Part shown: one piece after another, positions 37,216-47,114 of the stretch
How the letters are laid out: each line of letters starts with the position of its first letter
Position numbering within the stretch: the first letter of the stretch is position 1
From: Gammaproteobacteria bacterium
GTDB taxonomy: Bacteria; Pseudomonadota; Gammaproteobacteria; Pseudomonadales; Pseudohongiellaceae
Direction: 5' to 3'
Assembly (NCBI GenBank): GCA_029253585.1
Contig: JAQWZF010000018.1
Location: 272,721-336,720, forward strand
Length of the DNA stretch: 64,000 nucleotides
Made by a program: the position numbers and the translations under genes
The notes under the pieces: generated by a model
Databases searched by the model: none
Told to the model about the DNA's origin: nothing
Seen by the model: the letters and a program-made list of their open reading frames with translations, nothing else

Positions 37216-37707
37216 ATGACTCGCGAATCAAAGCAAAAAATACAGGCTGGCTCTCTCGTCAGTCTCCACTTCTCCCTTACTCTCAGTAGCGGGGAGTTAG
37301 TCGACGGTAATTTCAACAAAAAAGCGGCGAGCTTTCGTTTGGGCGATGGCAGTATGTTGCCTGGCTTCGAGGAGAAAATACTGGGCTCTAGCGCGGGTGA
37401 TGAGATTGAGGCCAAGCTGGCTCCTGAGCAGGCTTTCGGAGAAATCAATCCGGCTAACGTACACCGATTCCCCATTGCCAAATTCCAGAATTTACTGGAA
37501 GATGATTTGATTCCTACTGAGGTTGGCTCCGTGGTCTCTTTTAAAGATGCCGGCGGCAACGATCTGCCAGGAGTGATCGCTGATATTACAGAGTCGACGG
37601 TAGTTGTGGACTTCAATCATCCTCTGGCAGGAAAGGATATCGTCTTTACTGCGCGAATAATTTCGGTAATCGATGCAGATGTCGAAGCCGTAGAAATTAG
37701 AGTCTAG
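37216..37707 (+). CDS. fkpB: FKBP-type peptidyl-prolyl isomerase, SlpA-like
   Basis: 163 residues. SLVSLHFSLTLSSGELVD and GDGSMLPGFEEKILGSSAGDEIEAKLAPEQAFGE (in pieces) give the FKBP fold. The inserted flap domain follows (VHRFPIAKFQN to VVVDFNHPLAGKDIVF), as in E. coli SlpA/FkpB. It is a cytosolic prolyl isomerase and chaperone. In most gammaproteobacteria lspA lies between ileS and fkpB; here only 49 bases separate them, so lspA is absent. ispH follows after 22 bases. Confidence 0.93.
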   Translation: MTRESKQKIQAGSLVSLHFSLTLSSGELVDGNFNKKAASFRLGDGSMLPGFEEKILGSSAGDEIEAKLAPEQAFGEINPANVHRFPIAKFQNLLEDDLIPTEVGSVVSFKDAGGNDLPGVIADITESTVVVDFNHPLAGKDIVFTARIISVIDADVEAVEIRV

Positions 37708-37729
37708 GTAATTCTAGCTTGAGGTCATT

Positions 37730-38716
37730 GTGAATATTCAGGTTTCTAAAGATTCCGCAACAACATCTATCCATTTGGCAAATCCGCGCGGCTTCTGTGC
37801 GGGAGTAGATCGAGCGATAGACATTGTGAATCGAGCGTTGGATATATTTGGTGCTCCCATTTATGTGCGTCATGAGGTGGTACACAATAAGTTTGTTGTC
37901 GATACTTTGCGTAAGCGTGGGGCCATTTTTGTCGATGAACTAGAAGATATACCTAATACGGATGAACGAGGGCGTTCGTCGATTGTTATCTTTAGTGCGC
38001 ATGGTGTGTCACTAGCCGTAAAAGACGAGGCGCGTAATAAGGGTTTTAAAGTATTCGATGCAACCTGCCCTCTAGTTACCAAGGTGCATTTAGAGGTTAC
38101 CAAATTTAGTCAGGACGGCAGGGAGTGTGTGTTGATTGGGCATCAGTTTCATCCCGAAGTTGAAGGTACCATGGGTCAATACGACAAATCTGCCGGGGGG
38201 CAGATCTATCTGGTTGAGTCGGTAGATGATGCGAATAAGCTGCAGGTGAATAACCCGGAGAATCTGAGTTATGTCACTCAGACTACGCTATCTATGGATG
38301 ATACATCCAAAGTCATTGATGCGCTCCGTGAAAGGTTTCCCTCGATTAGGGGGCCGCGCAAGAAAGATATATGTTACGCCACGCAGAATCGCCAGGATGC
38401 GGTAAAACAACTTGCTCTGGAGTGCGAGCTGCTATTGGTGGTGGGTTCTCCAAACAGTTCAAATTCGAATCGGCTGAAAGAGTTGGCAAAAAGATTGGGC
38501 TGCGAATCCTATCTGATCGATAGTGTGGCTGACATCGACCCGGAATGGTTCGATGGCAAATTTAAATTTGGTATTACAGCTGGCGCGTCAGCCCCTGAGG
38601 TTTTGGTGCGGCAAGTGGTAGATCGATTGCGCGAAATCTGTCATCAAGAGCCAGAAGAGTTAGCGGGTGTTGAGGAGAATATCGTCTTCAGCATGCCTCG
38701 TGAGCTGCGTAGTTAA
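37730..38716 (+). CDS. ispH: 4-hydroxy-3-methylbut-2-enyl diphosphate reductase
   Basis: 328 residues from a GTG start with GAGG upstream. The iron-sulfur cysteines lie in [28 protein letters not shown] and [33 protein letters not shown] and [15 protein letters not shown] supply the substrate-binding histidines and Glu. IspH makes IPP and DMAPP in the last step of the MEP isoprenoid pathway. It ends the ribF-ileS-fkpB-ispH block and is convergent with valS. Confidence 0.97.
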   Translation: MNIQVSKDSATTSIHLANPRGFCAGVDRAIDIVNRALDIFGAPIYVRHEVVHNKFVVDTLRKRGAIFVDELEDIPNTDERGRSSIVIFSAHGVSLAVKDEARNKGFKVFDATCPLVTKVHLEVTKFSQDGRECVLIGHQFHPEVEGTMGQYDKSAGGQIYLVESVDDANKLQVNNPENLSYVTQTTLSMDDTSKVIDALRERFPSIRGPRKKDICYATQNRQDAVKQLALECELLLVVGSPNSSNSNRLKELAKRLGCESYLIDSVADIDPEWFDGKFKFGITAGASAPEVLVRQVVDRLREICHQEPEELAGVEENIVFSMPRELRS

Positions 38717-38753
38717 AGTTAAAGCCGCTGGCGCGAATTCCCCCCAGTCCCGA

Positions 38754-41528
38754 CTACATAGCCAATAACTGTTCCAGCTTTTCCTGCAAGGCGTTCAATG
38801 CGGTGGACATCTGCTCCGCCTTACTGCGTTCTTTTTCTACGACCGCGTCTGGCGCATTGTCCATAAACCTCTTGTTATTCAATTTCGCAGAAGCAGCCTT
38901 CATACCGGATTCCAGCTTCGCAATTTCTTTCTCTAATCGTGCACGTTCCGCATCGACATCGATTAGACCGGCCATCGGAACCAGAATTTCGATATCGCCA
39001 TGCAATTGAGTAGCCGCGGCAGGAAGTTCCTGGCCATCATCGAGCCACCGAATAGATTCTAGCTTCGCCAGCTTCTCCAGATAGTGGTGATACTGTTTAA
39101 GTCTCGCTCTGTCGCTCTCATCTCCCTTGTTTAGATATACAGGGATAGCCTTCGCTGGTGAGATGTCCATCTCGCCGCGAATGTTTCGAATAGCGATGAT
39201 AATGCCTTTGATCCATTCGATGCTCTGCTCGGCGTTTAGGTCTACGTTACCCGCATCGGGTTGTGGATAGGGCTGCAACATTATGCTCTCACCCTCGATG
39301 TTCAGAAGCGGCGCAATGCGCTGCCAAATTTCTTCGGTGATAAAAGGCATGAAGGGGTGTAAGAGGCGTAGGCTCTTCTCCATGATGTTCAGCAACATCC
39401 AGCGTGTAGCCTGTGCCTGCTGCGGATTGTTCTCTTCGTCCCATAGTACGAGCTTAGAAAGTTCGACATACCAATCGCAGTATTCGTTCCAGATAAATTC
39501 TTGTAAGGCCTGAGAGGCGAGATCGAATCGGTAATTTGACATAGACTCTTCGATGCTTCTCGCGGTTTGTTCGAAGCTGCTGCTAATCCATTTGTCAGCA
39601 ATCGAGAAGTGTTCGTTCGAAATTGTGGGTCCATCGACGAGCACTTGCTCTTCACTGTTCATGAGGACATAGCGCGCAGCGTTCCATATCTTGTTACAGA
39701 AGTTTCTATAGCCTTCGGTACGTCCCAGATCGAATTTAATGTCTCGGCCAGTGGATGCCAGAGAATAAAAAGTGAAGCGTAGCGCATCGGTGCCGTAGCC
39801 GGTTATGCCCTCGGGGAAGGCGTCTCGAGTATGTTTCTCAATCTTTTGCTTTAATTGCGGCTGCATCATATCGGCAGTACGCTTGCTCATCAGTTCATCG
39901 ATCTCTATGCCATCGATCAGATCGATCGGGTCTAGAATATTTCCCTTCGACTTGGACATCTTCTGTCCCTGCTCATCGCGAACCAGGCCCGTGATGTAAA
40001 CTTTCTTAAAAGGAATCTCGCCGGTAAATTTCAGAGTCATCATTATCATTCTGGCGACCCAGAAAAATATGATGTCGAAACCGGTAACCAGAACATCGGT
40101 CGGGTGGAACTTGTCGAAAAATTCTCTCTCATTGGGCCAGCCCAGTGTCGAGAAGGTCCACAGTGCAGAGGAGAACCAGGTGTCCAGCACATCTTCATCC
40201 TGGCGTAGTGCTATCTCATCCCCCAGATTGTGCTTGGCGCGAATCTCAGCTTCAGATTTTCCTACGTAGACTTTACCTTCCTCGTCATACCACGCGGGTA
40301 TGCGATGTCCCCACCAGAGTTGGCGGCTAATACACCAATCCTGAATATTTCGCATCCAGGCGAAGTAGGTGTTTTCCCAATTCTTGGGTACAAATTCTAT
40401 GTCGCCATCTTCGACTGCTTTGATCGCCGGATCGGCTAGTGACTGAACGGCAACATACCATTGATGAGTAAGATAGGGCTCGATAATCACGCCGCTGCGG
40501 TCGCCTCGAGGTATTTTTAATTTATGCGGCTCGATCTTGTCGACTAAGCCCAGCGCCTCCATGTCTTCGACGATTTTCTTGCGCGCATCGAAGCGGTCCA
40601 AGCCTTGATAAATTTCAGGTGCATTCTCGTTTATACAGGCAGTGTTCGTGAGGATATTGATGATCTCAAGATCATTGCGCTTGCCGACTTCGTAGTCATT
40701 GAAGTCATGGGCTGGAGTTATTTTCACACAGCCAGTACCAAACGCCGGGTCTGCATAGTCATCGGCTATTATGGGTATCTGCCGATTACAGAGCGGAAGT
40801 TCAACAAACTTTCCGACTAGATCTTTATAGCGCTCATCATCTGGATGAACAGCGATTGCGCTATCGCCCAATAAGGTTTCAGGGCGAGTCGTGGCTATAA
40901 CTATGTGGCGAGTAGGGTCCTCCGCCAAGGGGTAGCGGAAATGCCACAGGAAACCATTCTCTTCCTCGGAAATGACCTCCAAGTCTGATACGGCGGTATG
41001 CAGTTGAGGGTCCCAATTCACCAGACAATTGCCGCGATAGATCAGGCCTTCATCAAACAACTCAATGAATACTTTTTCTACAACGGAAGAAAGTTGCTCA
41101 TCCATGGTAAAGCGTTCGCGAGTCCAATCCAGGGAGGAGCCGAGACGGCGTATCTGTTCGGTGATAATCCCGCCAGACTCTTCTTTCCAATCCCATACTT
41201 TCTTTACAAATTCCTCGCGGCCAAGCTCCGCTCGCGAGCTACCTGCTGCGTTGAGCTGTCTCTCGACGACCATCTGTGTAGCGATGCCGGCATGGTCGGT
41301 TCCAACTTGCCATAGCGCGGAACGACCAAGCATTCGATGATAACGAATGAGAGCATCCATGATGGCATTCTGAAATCCGTGGCCCATGTGGAGTCGGCCA
41401 GTTACATTTGGCGGAGGAATGACGATGCAATAGGGCTCGCCGTCTCCTTGAGGGGCGAAATAGCCGCGCTCTTCCCAAGTCTTATACCACTGATCTTCCA
41501 GCTGTTTTGGTTGGTAGGTCTTGTCCAT
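38754..41528 (-). CDS. valS: Valine-tRNA ligase
   Basis: 924 residues. The HIGH motif is [15 protein letters not shown] near residue 46; KMSKS is [14 protein letters not shown] near residue 523. The editing domain ([20 protein letters not shown]) and the C-terminal coiled-coil arm (about residues 855-924, ending [20 protein letters not shown]) are complete. It charges tRNA-Val. It lies after pepA and holC in the order usual for gammaproteobacteria, but with a 243-base gap after holC and a promoter of its own. Confidence 0.98.
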   Translation of the reverse strand: MDKTYQPKQLEDQWYKTWEERGYFAPQGDGEPYCIVIPPPNVTGRLHMGHGFQNAIMDALIRYHRMLGRSALWQVGTDHAGIATQMVVERQLNAAGSSRAELGREEFVKKVWDWKEESGGIITEQIRRLGSSLDWTRERFTMDEQLSSVVEKVFIELFDEGLIYRGNCLVNWDPQLHTAVSDLEVISEEENGFLWHFRYPLAEDPTRHIVIATTRPETLLGDSAIAVHPDDERYKDLVGKFVELPLCNRQIPIIADDYADPAFGTGCVKITPAHDFNDYEVGKRNDLEIINILTNTACINENAPEIYQGLDRFDARKKIVEDMEALGLVDKIEPHKLKIPRGDRSGVIIEPYLTHQWYVAVQSLADPAIKAVEDGDIEFVPKNWENTYFAWMRNIQDWCISRQLWWGHRIPAWYDEEGKVYVGKSEAEIRAKHNLGDEIALRQDEDVLDTWFSSALWTFSTLGWPNEREFFDKFHPTDVLVTGFDIIFFWVARMIMMTLKFTGEIPFKKVYITGLVRDEQGQKMSKSKGNILDPIDLIDGIEIDELMSKRTADMMQPQLKQKIEKHTRDAFPEGITGYGTDALRFTFYSLASTGRDIKFDLGRTEGYRNFCNKIWNAARYVLMNSEEQVLVDGPTISNEHFSIADKWISSSFEQTARSIEESMSNYRFDLASQALQEFIWNEYCDWYVELSKLVLWDEENNPQQAQATRWMLLNIMEKSLRLLHPFMPFITEEIWQRIAPLLNIEGESIMLQPYPQPDAGNVDLNAEQSIEWIKGIIIAIRNIRGEMDISPAKAIPVYLNKGDESDRARLKQYHHYLEKLAKLESIRWLDDGQELPAAATQLHGDIEILVPMAGLIDVDAERARLEKEIAKLESGMKAASAKLNNKRFMDNAPDAVVEKERSKAEQMSTALNALQEKLEQLLAM

Positions 41529-41562
41529 GCTGATGTTAAGATGCCATGCTTAAAAAGGCGCA

Positions 41563-41568
41563 AGTATA
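41563..41568 (-). promoter_or_regulatory. Promoter -10 box for valS
   Basis: On the minus strand TATACT lies 35 bases before the valS start codon, in the 243-base gap between holC and valS. The -35 element is not well matched, so this is tentative. Confidence 0.4.
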
Positions 41569-41771
41569 CATGATCAGGCGCGAATTTGCCGGATTTAGCA
41601 GCATTCCCTACAAGAAATCTCTTCGCCAACAGGTTCGGGTGCTTAGCTATTCGCGGCACTTCATTACTTCTTGTTCGCTGGAAAGGTCTTCGATACAAGG
41701 GGTTTACGTTGAAGATGTTTTGCAGGCAATGACAACATGGTTTGTAAAAACTTCAGCGGGAAATCTTAGGC

Positions 41772-42209
41772 TCAGAGCTTGAAGGTCTCGATTTGCATCG
41801 CTTTTTCTTTATAGAAGCGATAGCGAACACGGCCCTGTTTCAGGCTCTCGTTGTCGGCGCTAATAACTTCGTTTATGCGACTGAACTGACCCTCGCTAGC
41901 GCAGGGCTGCGCGCTAAGATTAATCAGCACATCGGCATGTGTGGGGGCTGCCAATTCCGTGCCCAGTGTTACCGGTTCTCCGTTGTCGCTGCCGCTACCC
42001 AGCGAGCGATGGGGCAGGAAGCTGCTCGCGGAATATTGCCAGAGCATGTCATCCAGCGCTTTCGATTGCTGCTGAGAGTCGGTGAGTATATGGATACGAT
42101 GGCCCAGCGAGTAGGCTTTCTCGGTCAACCGGCAGACGAACTGCAGGCGTGGCTGCAGTTCGGGGCTTGGTAGCGTATAAAAATTAACCTGGGTCTTGGT
42201 CAAGTGCAC
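41772..42209 (-). CDS. holC: DNA polymerase III chi subunit
   Basis: 145 residues. VNFYTLPSPELQPRLQFVCRL, GHRIHILTDSQQQSKALDDM, LWQYSASSFLPHRSLG and ADVLINLSAQP follow the chi-subunit pattern. Chi links the clamp loader to single-strand binding protein. The GTG start overlaps the TAG stop of pepA by one base (TAGTG), a clear case of translational coupling in the pepA-holC order. Confidence 0.92.
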   Translation of the reverse strand: MHLTKTQVNFYTLPSPELQPRLQFVCRLTEKAYSLGHRIHILTDSQQQSKALDDMLWQYSASSFLPHRSLGSGSDNGEPVTLGTELAAPTHADVLINLSAQPCASEGQFSRINEVISADNESLKQGRVRYRFYKEKAMQIETFKL

Positions 42210-43696
42210 TAGGCCTTCTGCTGACTCAGGTATTCAACTAGAAGCGCCACAGGACGACCGGTGGCACCCTTCTGAGCGCCAGAATTCCAGGCACTGCCTG
42301 CGATGTCCAGATGTGCCCACTTGAACTTCTCCGCGAACCTGGAGAGAAAGCAGGCGGCAGTGATAGTGCCTGCCCTAGGCCCTCCAATATTCGCCATGTC
42401 GGCGAAGTTACTATTCAGCAAGGGCTGATATTCCTCCCAAAGCGGTAACTGCCAGACGCGATCGAGGCTGTTCTGTCCACATTGGATCAAAGATGCCGCC
42501 AATTTGTCATCGTTGCTGAGAAGGGCGCTCACATGTGAGCCGAATGTCGCAACGGCTGCGCCGGTAAGTGTGGCAATGTCGATGACACTGCGCGGCTTGT
42601 AGCGTTCCGCATAGGTAAGCACGTCGCAGAGAACGAGACGGCCTTCTGCGTCGGTATTGAGGACCTCAATAGTCTTGCCGGCCATGCTGGTCACTATGTC
42701 GCCAGGCTTGGTGGCTGTGCTGCTAGGCATATTTTCTACAGCGCCAACCAGGCCGACTATGTTGATTGGAAGCTTTAACTGAGCGACCGTGGCCATAGTG
42801 CCAATAACACTCGCCGCGCCGCACATATCGAACTTCATTTCGTCCATAGCAGCGCCGGCCTTCAGGCTAATGCCACCGGTGTCGAAGGTGACACCCTTGC
42901 CGACCAGGACATGGGGCTTGCTGTCAGCCTTCGCGCCTTTATATTCCATTGCGATCAGCTTCGCTTCCTCGGCAGAGCCTGCGGATACAGACAGCAAGGA
43001 GCCCATTTTCAGGCGCGCCATCTGTTTTTCACTGAGAACTTTTACCGTGAGAGCGCTGTGCTTCTTACCCAGGGCGACGGCCTCGCTGGCAAGATAGCTT
43101 GGGGTGCATATATTGCCGGGCAGATTGCCCAGGTGGCGCGCACGATTGATGCCGGCACCGATGGCTGCGCCACTCTTCAGGGCGATTTCCAGAGGCTTCT
43201 TGCGAGCCGTCTTGGCACCGCAGATGCTAATCAGCTTGGTGCTGACGGCCTTGCTCTTTTTGCTTTTGGTCTCATCGTATTTGTAGCTTTCGCACTCTGC
43301 TTCCTGGGCGAGTCGCTGACTTAGCCAGCTAGCCGATTCACCTTTGACCTCGATACTGGCCAGGGCAAAGTGCACGCTAGTCGCGTTCGATTTAAAGATG
43401 GCCTTAAGCCCGGCGCAGAGCATCTTCGCGGCATTCTTGCTATCCAGTTTCTTGCTTTCCCCGCCACCGAGCAGTAGCAGACGTTTACTTTTTAAACCTA
43501 CTGGGTTGTGGACGATTTGCGTTTCGCCCAGTTTTCCGATGAAGTCTTCTGAGCGGACAATCTTGCTAATTCCCTTATTGCTGGCCTTGTCAGCTAGTTG
43601 CGCTTCGTCGCTTAAGCTGCCCTTGTTCCAGACTACAACCGCGATGCAGTCGGCATTAATAGTGTCAACGGCACCGGCTTTTATTGAATACTTCAT
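42209..43696 (-). CDS. pepA: Leucyl aminopeptidase (PepA, M17 family)
   Basis: 495 residues from the ATG at 43696; a TTG ten codons upstream is less likely. The M17 signature NTDAEGRLVLCDVL is near residue 345. Metal-binding residues lie in VGKGVTFDTGGISLKAG and KFDMCGAASVIGTM. The C-terminus WAHLDIAGSAW is typical. It is a hexameric, dinuclear metal aminopeptidase of the cytosol; in E. coli PepA also binds DNA. The N-terminal domain is rich in Ser and Lys (SKKLDSKNAAKML, TKSKKSKAVS). holC overlaps its stop codon. Confidence 0.96.
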   Translation of the reverse strand: MKYSIKAGAVDTINADCIAVVVWNKGSLSDEAQLADKASNKGISKIVRSEDFIGKLGETQIVHNPVGLKSKRLLLLGGGESKKLDSKNAAKMLCAGLKAIFKSNATSVHFALASIEVKGESASWLSQRLAQEAECESYKYDETKSKKSKAVSTKLISICGAKTARKKPLEIALKSGAAIGAGINRARHLGNLPGNICTPSYLASEAVALGKKHSALTVKVLSEKQMARLKMGSLLSVSAGSAEEAKLIAMEYKGAKADSKPHVLVGKGVTFDTGGISLKAGAAMDEMKFDMCGAASVIGTMATVAQLKLPINIVGLVGAVENMPSSTATKPGDIVTSMAGKTIEVLNTDAEGRLVLCDVLTYAERYKPRSVIDIATLTGAAVATFGSHVSALLSNDDKLAASLIQCGQNSLDRVWQLPLWEEYQPLLNSNFADMANIGGPRAGTITAACFLSRFAEKFKWAHLDIAGSAWNSGAQKGATGRPVALLVEYLSQQKA

Positions 43697-43830
43697 GTTT
43701 GGATGAACCCCTGCTAGGGCCGACAATTCGGCTTGAATTCTGTGAATCGATAATCCTAAAGATATTCAGACACTTAAGCAACAATGGCGTGTCCGCAGAA
43801 AAATAAGATTAAGGTCCATCGCAAAAAGCT

Positions 43831-43852
43831 TCACTTTTTTTAGATAAAGTGA
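43831..43852. promoter_or_regulatory. Inverted repeat in the pepA / thioesterase intergenic region
   Basis: TCACTTT at 43831-43837 pairs with AAAGTGA at 43846-43852 around 8 bases. It sits between two divergent genes and could be an operator, but no regulator is suggested by the context. Confidence 0.3.
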
Positions 43853-43925
43853 CTAAAATCTTGAACCAAATTGGCACATGCCTGTCTCAGAAGTGATTGG
43901 TGTAGTAACGTGTAAAGGAGTAGTC

Positions 43926-44369
43926 ATGCCTAGAGTCAAGGTAGCCCAACCTGATCAATTTTTGTTCAGCATGGAACGTCGTGTTGGTATTAGTGATGTA
44001 AATTATGCAAAACACCTCGATAGTATTGCGATGGTGAAAATTTTGCATGAGGCGAGATTGCAGTTTATAGCGAGTCTGGGTTTTACCGAGGGCAACATCT
44101 TCGGCCTCGGCATGGTAGTGACCGACCTGGCTGTTGAATATCGCTCAGAATCCTTCGCCAATGACATGCTGCTCATCGATGTGGGTGTCAGCGGTTTTAA
44201 TCGCTATGGCTTCGACATTGGCTTGCAGGTTACCAATAGTGCGTTCGATACGGTTGTCTGTAATGGCAAGATGGGAGTCGTGTTCTTCGACTTCGATAAG
44301 CACCATATAATCGAGGTGCCGCTAGCCTTCAAGGCTCTTCTCGGACACCAGGAGTCTCAGGTCGCTTGA
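43926..44369 (+). CDS. Hotdog-fold thioesterase (4HBT-like)
   Basis: 147 residues when started at the ATG at 43926, which has a strong AAAGGAG at the right spacing; an ATG at 43878 in the same frame has none. MERRVGISDVNYAKHLDSIAMVKILHEARLQFI (in pieces) matches the acyl-CoA thioesterase pattern, with the usual first-strand Asp replaced by SDVNYAKHLD. EYRSESFANDMLLIDVGV and VVCNGKMGVVFFD complete the sheet. Likely hydrolyses an acyl-CoA; substrate unknown. It precedes lptF by 79 bases. Confidence 0.8.
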   Translation: MPRVKVAQPDQFLFSMERRVGISDVNYAKHLDSIAMVKILHEARLQFIASLGFTEGNIFGLGMVVTDLAVEYRSESFANDMLLIDVGVSGFNRYGFDIGLQVTNSAFDTVVCNGKMGVVFFDFDKHHIIEVPLAFKALLGHQESQVA

Positions 44370-44448
44370 TTCGGCGCTTCCTACCTGACTTTACCGCGCC
44401 TTTTCGAGTAAACTGTGGCTTCCTCCAAGACACGGATGCAGCCCTAGC

Positions 44449-45561
44449 TTGATCATATTCCGCTACCTTAGTAAGCAAATTCTGCAGGTTATGGCGGCTG
44501 TCACTCTAATTCTCTTGGTGGTGGCACTCATTAGTCGCTTTATCCAATATCTATCTCAGGCTGTAGCCGGAGAGTTGGCGTCGGACACCTTGTTTCTGCT
44601 AATTATCTACCGCCTGCCCGACTTCCTGTTAGTTATTCTCCCGCTCTCTCTCTTCCTCGGAATTCTGTTGGCCTATGGCCGTATGTATGCAGAGAATGAG
44701 ATGGTGATCCTCATCGGTAGCGGATTTAGCCAGCGACGGCTGCTTCTGGTCACTATGGGAACGTCATCAATCGTGTTAGTCGTGGTGGCGATACTCAGTC
44801 TGCAGGTGGCGCCCTGGGGAATGCGCAATACGGAACAGCTAAAGCAGAGTGCGGATCAGCTCACCGAGTTGGACCTCATAGTTGCCGGGCAATTTCAAAG
44901 TTTTGGCGAAGGCAATAGAGTGACCTATGCCGAGCGTATTAACTCTTCCGCTTCGGGTGAACGACAGCTGCAGAATGTCTTTGTTGCGGTAAGTGGTGTA
45001 GCTGACGAGTCAGGTAGAAGCAGTCCTAGAATAATAGTCGCAGAATCGGCGCGACCCGAGATTGATGCGCTAAGCGGAGCGCGTTTCATGCGTTTGGAGA
45101 ATGTTCTGCAATATGATGGGGCTCCTGGCGCTTTAGAATTTAGCATTGGCCAGTTCGATGTGCAGTCTATCCTCCTGCCCGACACGGCTAGTATAGAACC
45201 GGTACTTGAGGAACAGTATCTGACTACCATCGAGTTAGTCGGTTCGAGCCTGCCCGAGCACAAAGCGGAGCTACAGTTTCGAATATCGATAGTGTTGCTC
45301 ATTCCCATAATTACCCTCATCGCGGTGCCGCTTAGCAAGGTCGATCCGCGACAGGGACGCTATAGCAAGCTGGTGCCAGCGGCGCTTCTGTATGCGACGT
45401 ACTTCGTGCTGCTGCAATTTAGTAAGGACATGATTGCACAAGAGAATATTCCAGCTCTTGTGGGGATGTGGTGGGTACATGCGCTGTTTATTAGTACAGC
45501 GATTGTTTGCTATCGCTTTCCCAATGTTGGAAGTCTGTTCGCCCTGGGCGCATCCAAATGA
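44449..45561 (+). CDS. lptF: LPS export ABC permease LptF
   Basis: 370 residues. The start is TTG at 44449, chosen because MIIFRYLSKQIL matches the conserved N-terminus of LptF. Three TM helices precede a large periplasmic beta-jellyroll domain (about residues 125-265), and three follow (ISIVLLIPIITLIAVPLSKVDPRQGRYSKLVPA). With LptG and LptB it extracts lipopolysaccharide from the inner membrane. lptG starts 41 bases downstream. In many relatives lptFG lies next to pepA-holC-valS, as here, on the opposite strand. Confidence 0.93.
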   Translation: MIIFRYLSKQILQVMAAVTLILLVVALISRFIQYLSQAVAGELASDTLFLLIIYRLPDFLLVILPLSLFLGILLAYGRMYAENEMVILIGSGFSQRRLLLVTMGTSSIVLVVVAILSLQVAPWGMRNTEQLKQSADQLTELDLIVAGQFQSFGEGNRVTYAERINSSASGERQLQNVFVAVSGVADESGRSSPRIIVAESARPEIDALSGARFMRLENVLQYDGAPGALEFSIGQFDVQSILLPDTASIEPVLEEQYLTTIELVGSSLPEHKAELQFRISIVLLIPIITLIAVPLSKVDPRQGRYSKLVPAALLYATYFVLLQFSKDMIAQENIPALVGMWWVHALFISTAIVCYRFPNVGSLFALGASK

Positions 45562-45602
45562 CATCGAACAATCAGCAACGAAGTAGAGCGTAGAGCCTCG
45601 TC

Positions 45603-46679
45603 ATGGTGAAGATCGACAAACATATTCGCAATACCGTGTTACTGGCTATGCTGGTTGTAGTGATGCTCATTAGCTCGGTCGATGTGGTATTTGCCTTGGC
45701 GGATGAGATTGGCGATACCGATGAACACTATTCGATGATGAACGCGCTGGCTTTCATAGCCTTCACTCTGCCCACTAGAATTTATGAACTGCTACCCTTT
45801 ATCGCTCTGGGCGGCGCCTTAGTCGGGCTGGGCATCTTGGCCTCCAACAATGAGTTGGTGATAATGCAGGCTGCCGGCGTCAGCGTTTGGCGCATAGCCT
45901 GGTCTGTGCTGAAGCCAACCAGTTTGATCATGCTGTTCAGCCTATTACTGGGCGAGTATATTGCACCTCCCCTCGAGCAACTGGCACAGAGTAATAAGGC
46001 GGTTCAGCAAAGTGCAAATGAATCAATAAGCTCGGAGCAGGGAACATGGCGCAAGGTAGGCGACGAATATATTCATATCAATGCCATCGCGCCAGGCGGC
46101 GAATTGCTCTATGGCGTAACGCGCTATGAGGTAGGTAGCAATCGTAATATCATGGCTAGTAGTTTTGCGGAGTCTGCCCGCTATGTGGATAGGGAGGACT
46201 CAAGCTATTGGCAGTTAAGCAACGTGCGACGGAGCAGCTTCACTACGGGATCGATCATAGCGCAACAGTATTTGCAGGAGGATTGGCTGGTCGATCTCTC
46301 TCCCGAGCTACTCTCGGTATTACTTATAGAGCCCGACCGCCAATCGATAACGGGACTGTATAGATTTGCGCAATTCTTCGAATCCGAGGGTCTGAATGCG
46401 GCAACCTACCACCTCGCCTTTTGGAAGAAACTCTTGCAGCCAGTTGCGACGCTAGTGCTGGTGATTCTGGCAATCTCTTTCGTCTTCGGACCACTGCGCG
46501 AATCGACCATGGGTTTCAGGGTTTTTGTCGCGATGGGCATTGGCTTGGGTTTTACGATCATACAGCGCCTAATGGAGCCGGCGAGTTTGCTCTATGGTAT
46601 TAGCCCGTTGCTTGCAGTGCTGACGCCAATTCTCTTTTGTGCCGTGCTCGGCTTCATCTTGATGCGGCGCGTTCGCTAA
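45603..46679 (+). CDS. lptG: LPS export ABC permease LptG
   Basis: 358 residues. It opens with KIDKHIRNTVLLAMLVVVMLISSVDVVFALADEIG. The LptG hallmark is FIALGGALVGLGILASNNELVIMQAAGVSVWRI (in pieces), and the C-terminus is PLRESTMGFRVFVAMGIGLGF with PILFCAVLGFILMRRVR. The periplasmic jellyroll lies at about residues 125-260. It partners LptF in the Lpt transporter. The gene ends beside three tandem copies of an 8-base unit. Confidence 0.93.
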   Translation: MVKIDKHIRNTVLLAMLVVVMLISSVDVVFALADEIGDTDEHYSMMNALAFIAFTLPTRIYELLPFIALGGALVGLGILASNNELVIMQAAGVSVWRIAWSVLKPTSLIMLFSLLLGEYIAPPLEQLAQSNKAVQQSANESISSEQGTWRKVGDEYIHINAIAPGGELLYGVTRYEVGSNRNIMASSFAESARYVDREDSSYWQLSNVRRSSFTTGSIIAQQYLQEDWLVDLSPELLSVLLIEPDRQSITGLYRFAQFFESEGLNAATYHLAFWKKLLQPVATLVLVILAISFVFGPLRESTMGFRVFVAMGIGLGFTIIQRLMEPASLLYGISPLLAVLTPILFCAVLGFILMRRVR

Positions 46680-46703
46680 TCGCCAAATCGCCAAATCGCC
46701 AAA
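46680..46703. repeat. Three tandem copies of TCGCCAAA
   Basis: An 8-base unit repeated three times without change; the first copy begins at 46680, directly after the lptG stop codon. Probably slippage-derived; no function is evident. Confidence 0.85.
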
Positions 46704-46757
46704 TAAAAATACTATCGCATCATCCAGGCAAATAGACATACAGGGACGGCGTCACTG

Positions 46758-47044
46758 ATGCATGCTTACTTAGTGTTACCCCTTTCGCTTCACGACATGG
46801 AAAGTTTTGCAGAGTATGTGGAAAAATCCCTGCTGTAATTTCGAATTATGGAGGTAAATATGCAGTTCAGGGGCAATTACCAACAATTCTGGAAGGCGAC
46901 TGGAAGCCCTAGAGACTGGTAGTGATCGAATTCCCCTCTAGGGACAATGCCAAAAAGTCTTTGGTCGACCCCGAAGCACAGGTGTTATTTGCGATCAGGC
47001 AGCGATTGACTACAAGCAGAATGTTGTTAGTGGACGGTCCTTGA
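46758..47044 (+). pseudogene. DUF1330 protein, frameshifted and with a stop codon
   Basis: From ATG 46758 the frame reads MHAYLVLPLSLHDMESFAEY and then VEKSLL before a stop. Adding one A to the A-run at 46822-46826 restores VEKIPAVISNYGGKYAVQG, followed by ILEGDWKP, a TAG at 46910, and RLVVIEFPSRDNAKKSLVDP to AIRQRLTTSRMLLVDGP. This is a DUF1330 domain from end to end; the TAG replaces the residue (often Glu) between KP and RLVVIEF. One frameshift plus one nonsense change make a true pseudogene more likely than an assembly error. The family is small, cytosolic and of uncertain function. It fills most of the gap between lptG and the RDD gene. Confidence 0.78.
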
Positions 47045-47114
47045 GAGCAGTCTGGGTTAAAAGCCGGAATGGAAATGAGTAGGGAGTTGTTAAGACGGTC
47101 AGCCGCCAGCGGCA

